The notes beneath the pieces were generated by a model that was not told the DNA's origin, did no database searches, and saw nothing but the letters and a program-made list of their open reading frames with translations. From contig NC_079882.1 in the NCBI RefSeq assembly GCF_029227915.1, positions 7,254,001 to 7,318,000 on the forward strand: a DNA stretch of 64,000 nucleotides, in the 5' to 3' direction. Source of the DNA: Hydractinia symbiolongicarpus. Lineage: Eukaryota > Cnidaria > Hydrozoa > Anthoathecata > Hydractiniidae. Positions 10,083 through 22,440 of this stretch are shown here, one piece after another (the stretch's first letter is position 1; each line of letters starts with the position of its first letter). The translations under genes and the position numbers were made by a program.

Positions 10083-12299
10083 GCTCTTGTACTAAAAATT
10101 ACTTTGTATATAATATATATTTTTACAGAAAAATATGCAATATGTGTTTTATACTGTCATGAATATCAACACTTGAAAAAGCGGTGGAAGAAGTCATAGC
10201 CAACTATGATATCAGATATTATTTGTGTGTATGTGTATGTAGGAGGTGAGGGCTGGGGGTGAGGAGTGGGGGGATGAGAGGGGACAATAAATTCCGAAAT
10301 ATTTTACCACATTTACCAGCATTTGGAAACAAAAGAGAATGAAATGTCGATTAACTCCCCTCCCTATCAAATTACTACACCCTTGACTCATCAACAAGAC
10401 AAAAGAAAAACCAGAGACGAGGGTGAAATTAATGCTGATCAACTTCCACCCTTGACTTGAAACCTCCCTGGGGAAAAGCTGGTTTTCTTTACTTTACGAT
10501 GTTCGCGAATCTTTCGCGGGAATTGCTTAGAGAATAGTCTTCTTACATTCGTGCCAGTTTTCTATGACATCTTCCATTCCTAACTCAAATTAATCAGTTA
10601 ATGCAGAAAATATCTTATATTCGCGAGTCAGAATATTTTTTTGAGATAATTAAATTTCGCGAATAACTTACTTTAGTATTTTTTTATGCGAGAAAATTTT
10701 CTTGATGAATCAGAACGAAGAATCGCGATTACTTTCTAAGGTAACCATACCATCCTAAGTCCGCTGTAACTATTTGTAAATGAACTTTCACAAGTTCAAA
10801 CTGCATGACCATGATATCAAAATGTCATTTCTTTTTTACTCTTAAAGTTAGGGTAATAGAAAACTACAAATAACAGAGATACTGGTTTTTTACATTGTTC
10901 TAAAACCCAGCAGTACAGTGCAGTTAGTCTTAATATATCTAGCTCGCTTGATGTGCCTAATTTACAACCATATATATAAAATAATGTCTGGCCTAAAAAA
11001 CAACAGTTTTCCTCAGGCCAAAACGAAATGCTGTCGTCGCAACTATTTTCAAGTTGAAAAAACCTTCACATTAAATATGAGGATGTTTATTAGATAAATC
11101 TGTTGTTTTGCATCTTCGTTTTAACGTGCTCTACTTTTAGTATTATACCATGTACCAACGATGTTACCATGTCACGTGTAGCATTTCGAACCATCATTAC
11201 ATAAAAAAATTATTGTTTGGAGAGTCGTTTAAATTTTTAAGGTAAAATTTAGCGTACTGATGTACATCTGAGTAAAGTACAGAAAGACCGCGTTCTTTAG
11301 TCTCTACATTTATATCTTCTCTTACTCTACTACGCATGCTCACCAAAACCCTCCTCCATAGAGCCGAAGCGAAACTGCATATCGATTATCTTTTGAACAT
11401 CGGAAATACCGCGTATAACTTGAGGTGTCGAACTAATAAATTCGCTAAACTGTCTCTCCATAATTTATTGGACACTTTATGCGTGGATATTATAGGAGTG
11501 GATGAACGAAACGAGCTTTTTTTCGCCCGAAAGTTTCAGTTTATAAAAACTAGCTTAATGTGAGAATTTATTTTTATATTTGAATTTTAATAAAATCCGC
11601 GCCAAAATTATGAAATACTCATTTTATAAGATACACTGAAGAAGAGGACAAATTTTACTATAGTGAGTTACAACACTTTTTAACGCCAAATAATTTTGGC
11701 CGACTTTTTTCAGCGACCAAGCAATTTTAGCAACTTGAGTTTTTTCGCCGATTTTTGCTTTTTATATCCTGTGAATTAAGAATTAGAATGCCTAAATAAT
11801 AAAGATTTTTAGGTTTTTTGGAGTTAAAATTATTATATAAAAAGGATAATTCGTTAAATTTTTTTGCATGTATGATTATACCCATTTATATCAATAGTGT
11901 TTGCTTTAAAAAACAATCGCTTTTTTCGAACATTAGTAGGCATTAAGGTAAGTCGGCAAAAAGTAACATGTTGATAAATTTTGCCGGTAAGAAGTGAATA
12001 AATTTTTGCTGAAGTTTTTTAAACTTAATGTACCGGACGATATTCTAAAAATCCTTAAGTAATCTACTTTCCTTGGGGTCTTGCTTGTAGTAGCTATCCA
12101 AGTAGAAATTAAAAATAAACAAAGTTTGAAAAAAAACCACCACCATTTTCTTTCCCTTACAAAATTACAAAAAAACTTTTCGTCAATTATCGTCATCGTC
12201 ATTTTTATTGTCAAAATTTCGACTAACACCAGCAAGGAGGTCAACCCTTAAAACTAAAATGTTTGTTTACTGGAAGAACAGGTAAAACTGTTCTATATA
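10083..12299. other. Intergenic, no supported gene
   Basis: The collagen-like gene ends at 10082 and the 3' end of NIPP1 is beyond 13 kb. Only short chance frames are present (for example 11336-11563). A cctggggaa fragment occurs near 10466. There is no recognisable coding or RNA gene. Confidence 0.6.
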
Positions 12300-13211
12300 T
12301 TTCTTCTTCTTCTTTTTTTTCTTCTTCGTCGTCATTTTACATCATCGTAGATGTTTGTACAGTCTGTCAAGGATTTGCTCTAATGTATCAACTTTAAGTA
12401 AAACTGACAATAGAGTCTTTTGTTTCATCATCATCATCATCATTAGTCATCATCACCTTTGTCTTTCGGCCAACGTGAGCAAGTATGCCAGAACTTGAAG
12501 AACAGTAAAGAGTTCTCGTTTACTCGATAAATTGCCTTCAGCTTCATGCTTGTTTGTCATCACAAAAGGCTTTATTTGTTGTTGTTTGTTTTTGTTGTTT
12601 TGTCTTTTGGCTAACGTGAGCAAGTACGCCACAACTTGAAGAACAGTAAAGAGTTCTCGTTTACTCCATAAATTGCCTTCAGCTTCATGCTTTTTTGTCA
12701 TCACAAAAGGCTACATTTGTTGTTGTTTGTTGTTGTTGTTCGTCTTTCGGCTAACGTGAGCAAGTACGCCACAACTTGAAGAACAGTAAAGAGTTCTCGT
12801 TTACTCCATAAATTGCCTTCAGCTTCATGCTTTTTTGTCATCACAAAAGGCTACATTTGTTGTTGTTTGTTGTTGTTGTTCGTCTTTCGGCTAACGTGAG
12901 CAAGTACGCCACAACTTGAAGAACAGTAAAGAGTTCTCGTTTACTCGATAAATTGCCTTCAGCTTCATGCGTGTTCGCCATCACAAAGGCTTTGTTGCTG
13001 TTGTTTGTTGTTGTTGTTGTTGTTTCGTCTTTTGGCTAACGTGAGCAAGTATGCCACAACTTGAAGAACAGTAAAGAGTTCCCGTCTACTCTTGTACATG
13101 ATCCTAATAACATTTTCACCGGTTGCTGTTGGTGCTGGTCATGGTCGCAGCTGACTAAGGGCAGGGGCGCCACTCCCTGGATAGTTGTATTGAACTATCT
13201 GCTACCCTATT
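12300..13211. repeat. Tandem-unit repeat element, copy A
   Basis: A ctt-rich start (12300-12330) and a catcat run lead into about 4.5 tandem units of roughly 140 bp. Each unit contains ctaacgtgagcaagta, cttgaagaacagtaaag and cttcagcttcatgc, separated by (gtt)n spacers; units start near 12466, 12609, 12749, 12889 and 13035. A unique tail (tacatgatcc.. to ..gctacccta) ends the element. The same three-part order recurs in copy B at 15005-15496, so this is a dispersed family and not a local microsatellite. Chance frames on the minus strand run through the units. The class is unknown. Confidence 0.8.
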
Positions 13212-13371
13212 AGGGAGAAGAGGTACGTACGTCAACACATAAATACACACTATATTTAGACGAAATATTCCAAAATATCACTATGTACACATTTAAAAAA
13301 CCTCTCCGATACTCTTCTTCAAAGTTAAAGCTGTTAATTCACTGCGTTTACCCGTTGGCTACTTACTTCTA

Positions 13372-16300
13372 CTACACGCTTAAGAGGTTTTGCGCCTTGG
13401 GTTTTCTACCCGGCCACGCCTCTTTCATGTATTTCTTTTTGTGCGGTTCTTGGCTATTGCGCTCTATAGTTTCAATCGGTGTAATTCGAGTGACTTGAGG
13501 AATGTTTGTAACAACAGCACGTTTAAAGAAGACGTCAGGCTCTTCAACGTCTGGTGCGGACGAAATTTTCAATCCCGCATTTATCGACGAGTCAGGAGTT
13601 ATATCGCTATATAAGTTATTTGTTTGAAAGTCTTGTTGGGTCTTTGTGATGCGTGCATCCGTGTTTTCATGGTCCGAATTTGTGCTGAGTTTACGTTGCT
13701 AAAAGAAAACGTTAAAAAAGAAAAGTTTACTATTAATTTTCGATAAGCGCTGAGTTGCTGCAAGCATCAAGATGTCTCGCGAAGATTTGAGAGTTTCGTA
13801 TTCCTTGCAATAAAATCGAAATTTGATACTAAATCAGTAGACTAAATTTTGACTTAAAGTTTAGCTGTGTTGTATTTTTTCAGTTTTTCTTTTATCTTTT
13901 GAGATTTCGCAAGAATAAATTTTAACGGTTTTTCTTTCATCTTTTGAGATTTCGCAAGAATAAATTTTCGCGTTTAAGCAACTTAGGCGTGTCTTGCGTA
14001 AAAAACTCTTGCGGAAAATGAGGTAAAGTTACCGCAAAAGTTTCTTTCCTTAAGTAAAATTTTATTCAAAAGAAATAACCTTACCTTGTTCGGTAGTATA
14101 ATTTCGGTGGAGATGAGATTACGGAAACGACCAATAGTTGGATCAACATCCTCTGCAAAATAAAAATCAACGAAAATTTAGATTATGCAGAAATACATAG
14201 CGAAAATTTTTTCTGAACTTTTGTTGCGTAAATTTCAAAAAATCTTAAAAATCTCTGAAGAAGGGTTCAGTTCAGTAAAATCACTCTTAAAAAATACAAA
14301 TTAAAAAAGAATGTTTAAACAGACAATCTTACCTGGATTGATGATGGTGTCTTCTTCGGAGAACGACACACCATGTGAACTTCTTCTTCGTTTTCGCGAG
14401 AGAAGGTTATTAGAGTCATCGATGGGTAGAGTGGCGAGTCGACGATTGTGTGCAGTGTTGAATTCCGTCAGGTCCTACACGTTGGAAAAATGTTATTTTT
14501 TTAAAAAAAAACATAAACGTACGAGAAAAAAAAAGTATTAAAAATAATACGGCCTTTAGCACAGGGCTCATACCCAAGTGTACGTAGTCAAAAGTTTTCT
14601 CCTGAATATCGCGTTTTTTGCAAGTTTTTTTCACAAGATTTTTAAATATAGTCCAAATTTCCAAACTTCCATGGTGCGCTACTAACCATGTTACTATTAC
14701 AAAAGGGGTTTTTCTTTCTGGTCCATCTTTTAACACAGAATGAATTCGTTTTGTGTGACACTAAGAATCGCGAGCGGAACCATGTGAAAGAAATTACTTT
14801 GCTTTTTAAAGAATAGAGCTGACATTTTTCTCTCTAAAATACACACATTTTTTCTACGCCAATATATAAACAACACCTGCAAATGACATCTTCAAGGAAA
14901 AAGTGCCCCTCGTGAGAAACGTAACAGGTCATATATTATTATTATTATTATTTTATTATTATTATTTTTGTCACCGGTTCAGTTTGTCAGTCATAACATT
15001 TTCAGGTTTTCTCTTGCTTTTTCTTCTTCTTCTTCTTCTTCTTCTTGGTCGTCGTTAAGGCTGTCAAAGATTTGACCCAAATAAATCAACTTTTTAAGTA
15101 ACTGATAATGGAGTCTTGTGTATTATCTTTATTTTCTTTATCATCATTCCTCATCTTCATATTCGTCGCTGTTGCATGGCTAACGTGAGCAAGTACGCCA
15201 CAACTTGAAGAACAGTAAAGAGTTCTCGTTTACTCGATAAATTGCCTTCAGCTTCATGCTTCTTTGCCATCACAAAAGGCTTCATTTGTTGTTGTTTGTT
15301 TTTGTTGTTTTGTCTTTTGGCTAACGTGAGCAAGTACGCCACAACTTGAAGAACAGTAAAGAGTTCTCGTCTACTCTTGTACATGATCCTGTTACCATTT
15401 TCACCGAGTGCTGTTGGTGGTGGTCATGGTCACGGCTGACTAAGGGCAAGGTCGCCACTCCCTGGATAGCACTTACTGTACTATCTGCTACCCCATACTT
15501 ACTATACAATACGATTGCTTGAATATAAAAATACTCACGTTTAATTCATGCTCAGCTTCAGGTAAACCCAATAGGCTGACGTTATTAGAGTCGCTTTCCG
15601 TGTTTTCATTTACACTAGAATTTAAAGAGGTGTCTATCGCGTTTGGCATATTTGGTTTTTCTCTCAACATCCAAGTTCTTGTAGATGCACCGAAACTGAA
15701 CACTTCGTCTATAGGTAACTGCATTGGATGGTTTGCTTCTAAACGGATTGAGCCTAAAAACGTTCCATGTGCTGAAAAGAAAGACGAGAAGTTCATGAGA
15801 AGGCTGGTATTCAAAAATCTAAAAAAGTACCTAGGGCATTTAGAACTAAAAAACATTTCAGAAGTAGGGGGGAGTGTCCTTGATCTGTTCTTGATCCGCA
15901 CTTATGTATTGTTGCTCTGACTTCGCAATTCACGGGTGGAAATTTAAGAAAACTTGTCAAAATCGTAAGAAAGATTAAAGAAGATTTTAATGGTGTTTTA
16001 GGGGAGGAAATGACATAATTTATACTTTTTGGAAAAAATTTATCTCTGAAATAAAATGAACATACGAACAAAAAAGAAACAAGAACAAAGGTCTGAAGGA
16101 AGATAAATGCATTGTCAGATTTATAGGTGAAAAAGACAAACAAAAATATTTGAAGTTTTTAAATTCTTTAGTTTTTCTTAAACAGAATTAAAGAGAATTT
16201 AACGAGGGTGCTTGCTTGCCACAATGTGACACTGAAAAAAAATCTCTTAAGCGTAGGAGCCAAAGTGGAATAAAACTGAAGTAAAAAAAAAAAGTAATAA

Positions 16301-19300
16301 ACACTCACTACTTCCTAAGTCGACTATAAACATTCTTTGTAGTTGCTTGTGGTATACAATAACAGCATGTGCCCGTGAACAGGAGTTGTGATCTATGGTA
16401 AAATCTATATATTCCTTTTGACGACCAAAGAAAAAATGTGTTTTGCCATCAACTATAAATTTCTAAAAAAATAAGACAAATCTATGATTTTTCAAATTAA
16501 AGTATAAAACAAATTCACTGAGCTGCGGGTTTTGCTATAATGAAAGGTCAGAAGGAGATTTACTCTGCTATAAAATTCAAAAATTAAAAAAAAAATCTGT
16601 TTATTTTTTTTTTCACCTTTCCCAACCTACCTTTTTAGGTAAGACAAAAAGATAAGACCGATAGGAAAAACAAGACTACAAATATTAAAAAATAGTCGTT
16701 AGCCCATGGAAAAATCCACGAGTTCGCCCGTTGCAGTTAACCTGAGTGACAGACAGACGGAAGGATAGACGTATACGGGCATTAAAATATACATAAAAAA
16801 CTGAACCTCGATTAGTTTTCCATCTTTCATGACATCCAGATGCATACCAGCTGGAGGCTTACCAGCCCTATAAAGTAAACAAAGAGAAAGTTGATGTGTT
16901 GCTGAAAATTAAATTGTGTTGGTCGGATCTAATATCAAAACAACTAAAAGAGGCCAAACAAAGATATAAAAAGTGGCTAATTTAACATGTTAACTTGCAA
17001 CTTTAATCTCTGCATTGTTGATTTCATTTTTTAGGTTTCAGCTACATTTGCATGTAATTGCCACTGTATTTATTTTTCAAACAGCACCAAAGTTACAGTA
17101 TATCTTATTTGTTTTGAATAAATATTGTTTGCGTAAAGGCATTTGACACAAGAAAAGGTAAACCATTTAACTTGCAATTGTTAAACAAGATATGTGTACC
17201 TAGGAAACTGTAATTGTTATTCAAAAAAAATTGCAACAAACATTGCTATATCTCATTACATAAGTGGTAAGCAACAAATGACATTTGTCATTAAATTTTT
17301 TTTTTTACCACAAAGAAAGATTTAACTCAACCCCCAACTCCCACCCCTTGCCCAAAATGTTACATAGAGTTTGTCAAAAGTTTTGCCAAAAAAGTAAAAA
17401 AAAAATGGATTTGATATAAATTTTGAAGACTATGAGTGTACTAACTTGTATTGTAAGTTAGTTGATACAAGCTACAAAAGAAATGATGCACATTATCAGC
17501 ATCAGTCATATTAATGGGAAATCAGTAATTACTGATTTCCAATTAATATATCATTAAAGGGAAAAAGAACAAAAACTCTTTTAGGTGAAATATAATTATT
17601 TTTACCAACGTTTCAGCCATACCATGGCGCATTTCCAAATGAAATCTATAGAAAAAACCGATGAAATGTTTTCTGGAAATTAGAGTCAAAACTAAACCAG
17701 TTTTATATTCATCAAGCACAAAGCTACAAAAATTGCTATAAACGCAACTCAAAGAGAGCTTAGTAATCCGTAGGGACAAACCTATACTCAATAGAAATTT
17801 AGGAATAATTCACTTGAGTTCTGAAAAGTTCTTCCGTGAAAAGAGCAAATTTATACAAAAAGTCGATTAAGCTTGCCCTCACATATATGCCAATTTTGGT
17901 GAGTTAGCAAGAATTCCGAACTTTATTAGCCAGTGTATAATCCAGACACGCTGAAAGATGTATAAATACGCATGTCTCTGGCTGTGTTTGTATTTAGATG
18001 TCAAAACCATCATAGATGGCATCTCAGGGCTTACACAGATGTCTCAATGAGTTGTTAGCGTTGATCAGCCTGGGTGAAAAACATATTGTCAAGCCCTTGT
18101 TTATTTATTTAATAATTACATGTATGATGATTGCATGTATGATAATTTGTCTGATGATGATGTTGTAGAAGGGCCAGCTATGCAGATCAATGGGTAGTGG
18201 AGGCTATTAGGAAATTGAAGATTGGCAAGGCTGCAGGAGTATCAGGTATTGTTGCAGAAATGGTAAAATCATCAGGATATATTGGAGTTGAGCTTATTAC
18301 AAGTCTTGCTAATCAGATTATAAGGGATGGTGCAATTCCCAGTTAGTGGCAGTCAAGTGTAATAGTGAATTGTTTCCAGGGCAAGGGCGATGCATTAGAA
18401 AGAGGTAACTATAGAGGTTTGAAGTTGGTTGATCAAGTAATGAAAGTTATTGAAAGAGTGATTGATATAAGTTACTTAGAGAAAGAATTGATAAAGATAA
18501 AATGCAATTTGGTTTTGTTCTAGGGCGTGGCACTACAGATGCAATATTTTTACTCAGACAGCTTCAGGCAAAATAGAGATTCTTTCTCTTTCCTAAATAC
18601 TTTTATTTAGGAAAGAGAAAGAATCTCTATTTTGCCTTTGTAAATTCAGAGAAAACTTTTGATAAAGTGCCACATAAAGTTATTTGGTGGGCTATGAGAA
18701 AATTAGGTGTGGATGAGTGGCTAGTTACAATGGTAAGTCTATGTACAGCAATGCTAGAAGTCGTGTCAAGATTAACAATTCACTTAGTGATGAATTTAGT
18801 GTGCAGATGATTTGGTTCTCATAGCAGAGTTGATGGAAGAATTAGTTGAAAAGTTTGAGAAGTGGAAGAAAGGACTAGAAGAGAAAGGGTTAAGGGTGAA
18901 CGCAGCAAAGTTTGAAGTCATGTTTAGTAGCATTGCAGCCAAGTGTGACCTTCTAGTTGCAAAGTAGCCTTGTGTAGTTTGCAGGGGTTGGTAGTGACTC
19001 AATTTTATGTCAAATTTGCAAGCATTGGGTACATAAGAAGTGTAGTAATATTGGTGGAAGGTTAAGAGCTGACATTCAGTTTGTATGCAAGCGTTGCAAA
19101 GGTGAGATTATCGAGAATGCAGTATTTCCAGCTTTAATGATGTACAACAGTGGCTTGTTAGAGATAGTTGAGAACTTCTGTTACTTAGGTGATATGTTGG
19201 GCAGTGAAGAGGGTGTTGGAAGAAGTGTTACTTGCAGGATAGGTTATGCTTGAAAAAAGTTCCGAGAGTTACTTCTTATGTTGACCAGCAGAGTCTTGTC

Positions 19301-21673
19301 AATTGAGGTAAAAGGTAGGCTGTATGAGGCCTGTGTTGTAAGAAGTGTTATGTTGTACGGTAGTGAGACATAGGCAGTGAAGCAGGAAGATCTTGATCGT
19401 TTAGAAAGGAATGATATGAGAATGGTTAGGTAGATGTGTAACGCCAGTCTGAGAGACAGAAAGAGTGCAGATGAGCTAAGAAGCAGGTTAAGTATCCGTA
19501 GAATTAAAGATGTTATCCAGATAAGAAGATTAAATTGGCTGCGGCAGAATGGGGGGGGGGGGATAATTGGGTAAGAAAGTGTAGAGACTTGATAGTTCCT
19601 GGGGCAAAGCCCAGAGGCAGACCGAGAAGGACTTGGCAGGAGGTTATAAGGACAGACTTGATACAGGAGAAGTTGAGTTTAGATCTAACACAGTCTATTA
19701 AGCCGAGAATGATGATGATGAGAATGATGATTATGTTAATTCACGTTATAATATTCAAACATACATAATTACAACTTTTTTCTCTATTTCGTAGGCCTGA
19801 GTAGCGTTTTAAACTTCAACATATGTATTTTTTAGTGGGTTATTCTAGGTCACGTTTTACAACAGGTAGAGCAGGGTTGAGAGTAAAGGTTTGTCAGAAT
19901 GAGGCCTGAGGAGTTTCTGTTGCAAATCAATTGTGATCATACTTCCTGTGATTAGAACCATGAAGGGTATGTGTTCTGATGTGGCCTATCTCCTCTTCTG
20001 TCAAACTTGTGTTTGTTTTTGATTTTCTTTAAAGTAAGTGGCGCCGTAGATTAGTGGTTATAGCTCTCGTACCCTGTGCGGGAGACCATGGTTCGATTCC
20101 TCTTGACGGCAATTCAACATGGGTGAGTGAATGTTACTATAGCCCCAGGTTAACCCAAGCCATGTGAGGGAAATTGGGGAGATGGCTCCATGTGTGGGCC
20201 GTTGGATGTTGCCGGGAGTTGTCTAGTAGAACGCGGGCCCTAATTGGGTCTGCGTAGCTCAAAATGAGCATTAAATGCTCAAGGACTCTCCATCTAAGCC
20301 ATAGCCCCTGCTGGAAATAATAGACAGGGTATATCCCTCGATATTAGTGAGATTAGCCATGTAAAATATGCACATCCATCCAAGTACTATGGATAAGGCC
20401 ACCGTTGAAAATATGTTTCGTTAGCGTCATTTCTAATTATAAAAGTGAGTTGGTTGGACAGTCGGATAAAAATTTTTCCCAAAAAATTACAAAAATGCTA
20501 TATTTCGTAGCCAAATTTTGTTATTCGTTTTAAATGTACATGTCGAAGAATGTTCGTGGATTGTTTGGTTTATTTTTTACAAATTTACTGACTCCCCGAC
20601 TCAACTTTTGCCTTTTTTGCCTTCGGTCAGGTGACGCTAACCAATTATATTTTTGACGGTGGCCTAAGTGAGTCACCCGTTTAAAACTTTTCTACTGTGG
20701 CTATTAGCATCTTTTATAATAATGTTCTAAATCTAAACTACATCATGCAAACGATATTTAATTCCAAAATCAAAAAATTTCTCTATTGGAAAATAAAATT
20801 TGGAACAAACTGGTCCACACTTTACCGTCTGCATTATTTTGCATAAGAAATCTAGGGGGATATAAACAAAGAGGGTGCCGATAAGCCGCAAACGCCCACA
20901 TATATACGAGCGTGTTCGGGCAACTTTTCAAACAAAATTGGCGGTTGTCCCCCGAAACCGCCCTCACTTTCCCGAACTTGCCCGGAACATGCAATTCCTT
21001 GTAACAAACCATGCGGGCGATGGTTGGGAAGAAGCCACTTGAAGAGAAAGGAGTTATTAAAGTTTATATATAAGTTATTTAAAAAGTAAACTTCTTCAAA
21101 AACCAACAAAAACGCTGCCACATAGTAGGTTTATTTTAATTTTTATAGTTTTTTTGAATCATATTTAGTGTCTGTTTTTTTCGGGCATTGTTCGGTTCTA
21201 TGCAGGTTTTTTCGGGTAAATACTTGAATTTTTTTCAAAACGCCGAACTCGCCTGAAAACGCCCGCACTTTTTACGCGGTATGCGGCTTATCGGCACCCT
21301 CGTTATAAACAACATGCATCATCAGAATGAAACCTGTTTTATAATATTATACCCTACACCCTAAGAAACAAAGGATCAATTCTGATTTATAACATATATA
21401 TAAAAGTCGTTGTAAAAACATTAGTACTCTTTTCTGTAGACAAATTTAACAAGGTTAAAAGGGTGGGAAGTTGAGTAAATTTCTTGTAATAAATGCCGCT
21501 AAAAAAGGGGACATCATTTGTTAGTGTAGTGGTAAGTTTAACACAAAAGGGAAAAAATTTAACGCTTACCATTTTGGCACTTCATATGAAGGTTTTACTG
21601 CAGGAGGTGCACCAGTTGGCCTGGCAAAACCTCTGGCTTTTTTGCGCACGAGAGCTGCTTTCGCATCCGCCAT
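13372..21673 (-). CDS. PPP1R8: NIPP1, nuclear inhibitor of protein phosphatase 1
   Basis: Seven exons on the minus strand, in transcript order: 21673-21570, 16867-16807, 16462-16309, 15771-15539, 14474-14333, 14152-14085, 13698-13372. Phases join without a break to give 362 aa (human about 351). NIPP1 is a nuclear regulatory subunit of PP1 that also binds splicing factors through its FHA domain. Seen here: WAGKPPAGMHLDV; an FHA domain (about residues 55-135) with FGRQ, IDHNSCSRAHA and STHGTFLG; SFGASTRTW; LLGLPE; LTEFNTAHNRRL; a basic RKRRRSS; a phosphatase-docking region HGVSF followed by TIINPEDVDP; and the C-terminal KKKYMKEAWPG. The N-terminal 34 residues before the Trp differ from vertebrates. 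One donor is gag|gttcag, weak but in phase. The first intron (4.7 kb) is filled with transposons. Confidence 0.96.
14930..14970. repeat. (att)n microsatellite
   Basis: att/ttatt repeats in a NIPP1 intron, just before copy B of the tandem-unit element. Confidence 0.8.
15005..15496. repeat. Tandem-unit repeat element, copy B
   Basis: Same order and orientation as copy A: ctt-rich start, then gtcaaagatttgacc.. and gagtcttgtg.., then about 1.4 units (starting 15178 and 15319), then the unique tail tacatgatcctg.. to ..gctacccca. It lies in the NIPP1 intron between the exons at 14474 and 15539, about 1.8 kb from copy A. The different unit number shows expansion or contraction after dispersal. Confidence 0.8.
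18130..19765 (+). pseudogene. Dead non-LTR retrotransposon (LINE) reverse transcriptase
   Basis: Conceptual pieces read VVEAIRKLKIGKAAG, RGNYRGLKL, MQFGFV.GRGTTDA, LYFAFV..EKTFDKVP, ADDLVLIAE, FCYLGDML, MLYGSET.AVKQ, RLNWL and PRGRPRRTWQ. This is the classic order of a LINE reverse transcriptase with its C-terminal region. The copy is broken by stops, by a deletion fusing the FSVQ block directly to ADDLVL (so the catalytic tyrosine and the preceding region are gone), by a g-run at 19551-19561, and by a 34-bp inverted duplication at 18566-18637. The end is a (gat)n tail near 19710. It sits on the plus strand, antisense to the host gene, in NIPP1 intron 1. Confidence 0.9.
18566..18637. repeat. 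Perfect 34-bp hairpin inside the LINE
   Basis: Arms 18566-18599 and 18604-18637 are exact reverse complements around the 4-nt loop cttt. The right arm is the native coding sequence (YLGKRKNLYFAF); the left arm replaces the expected upstream coding sequence. Confidence 0.95.
20040..20382 (+). mobile_element. tRNA-derived SINE, copy 1
   Basis: The head is tRNA-like: an A-box-like tagattagtggtta (20047-20060) and a B-box ggttcgattcc (20090-20100), the RNA polymerase III internal promoter. An unrelated body follows (aacccaagccatgtgaggg, gggagatggctccatgtg, gtctagtag) and the end is a short catccatcc tail. It has two relatives in the window, at 32063-32393 and, antisense, 23330-23465. It is not a functional tRNA: the acceptor stem is imperfect and the body is continuous. 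Confidence 0.88.
20870..21303. mobile_element. MITE with 9-bp flanking repeat
   Basis: The terminal inverted repeats gagggtgccgataagccgca (from 20871) and tgcggcttatcggcaccctc (to 21301) are perfect over 20 bp. Both sides are flanked by tataaacaa (20861-20869 and 21304-21312), a 9-bp target-site duplication. A 9-bp duplication is typical of Mutator-like (MULE) elements, so MULE-type is the best guess. About 430 bp, no transposase. Confidence 0.85.
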
Positions 21674-22307
21674 TGTCGATTCGAACGTTGTAGTATATTT
21701 ATCGTTACCGGTTGATGGTTTAAAAGTCTGGGACGAGTTTCTTTACTCAGTCAGGAGGAGGAGGGGAGAAGAGAGTTGGTGGAGGAAGCCGAGGGGGAAG
21801 GAGGTAACCGGCAATCATCCTCCCAAGAAATTATTTTTCGCTTTGATGATATGGTGTTATGCTACAACCACATATTAGAAAGCGAAAAGGAAGCCCGTTA
21901 AAGAGATTAAGAAAGCGGCTGTATTTCAAGGTGACGCGACTGACAACTTTACATTACATAATTGCGGAGGTTGATCCGGTCACTTACCTAAATGTTTTTA
22001 TAGAAAAAAAAATGTTATTAATAAAAAATTATATTGGTTCAAGTCGAGCATAGGAGTTTGCTATTGCTTGATTTCTTGATGAGGGAAGAAGTCAGATGGT
22101 CCTTACCTTCCAAGTGAATCGACTACCAAAGAGACACAGCATAACATATCTCATTATACAAAGATACTTTTCTTTTAACCCATGTTGTCGTAATCATAAT
22201 AGCACAGAACAAAAAAAAAATAGAAAGAAGAACTTAAACTGTAATATAGCTCGTTTAATCAATTCGGTTTTCGGAAAAGTTTATTTTACGATGCGCGCCC
22301 ACTTGTG

Positions 22308-22440
22308 ACTGTCCACGAAAATCATTAATGCTCTTGACAAAGACAAATATGTATGCGCTGTTTTTATTGATCCACAAAAGTCATTCGATCACACCATTTT
22401 ACCTAAAAAACTATTTCACTGTAAAGTCTGTGGACCCGTG
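22308..22440 (+). pseudogene. Fragment of a second LINE reverse transcriptase
   Basis: One frame reads INALDKDKYVCAVFID, then PQKSFDHTIL, the motif-A block (F-x-D-x2-K-x-F-D) of non-LTR reverse transcriptases. No flanking motifs survive. It differs from the LINE at 18-19.7 kb and lies between the divergent NIPP1 and coiled-coil genes. Confidence 0.7.

Noticed and set aside
11336-11563. A 75-aa gene in the gap before NIPP1
   Set aside because: There is no recognisable similarity, no splice context and no neighbouring coding signal, so a chance frame is most likely.
12453-12704. Small protein with repeated RELFTVLQVVAYLLTLAKRQ
   Set aside because: The frame follows the 140-bp tandem units, whose length is not a multiple of three, and occurs only in repeat copies.
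12420-15310. CRISPR-like array from regularly spaced repeats
   Set aside because: The repeat units are about 140 bp with near-identical spacers rich in gtt, lie in a eukaryotic intron and 3' flank, and lack unique spacers or cas genes.
20040-20110. A genuine tRNA gene (A- and B-boxes present)
   Set aside because: The acceptor ends do not pair properly, the sequence continues into a conserved SINE body, and related copies with or without the B-box exist in the window.
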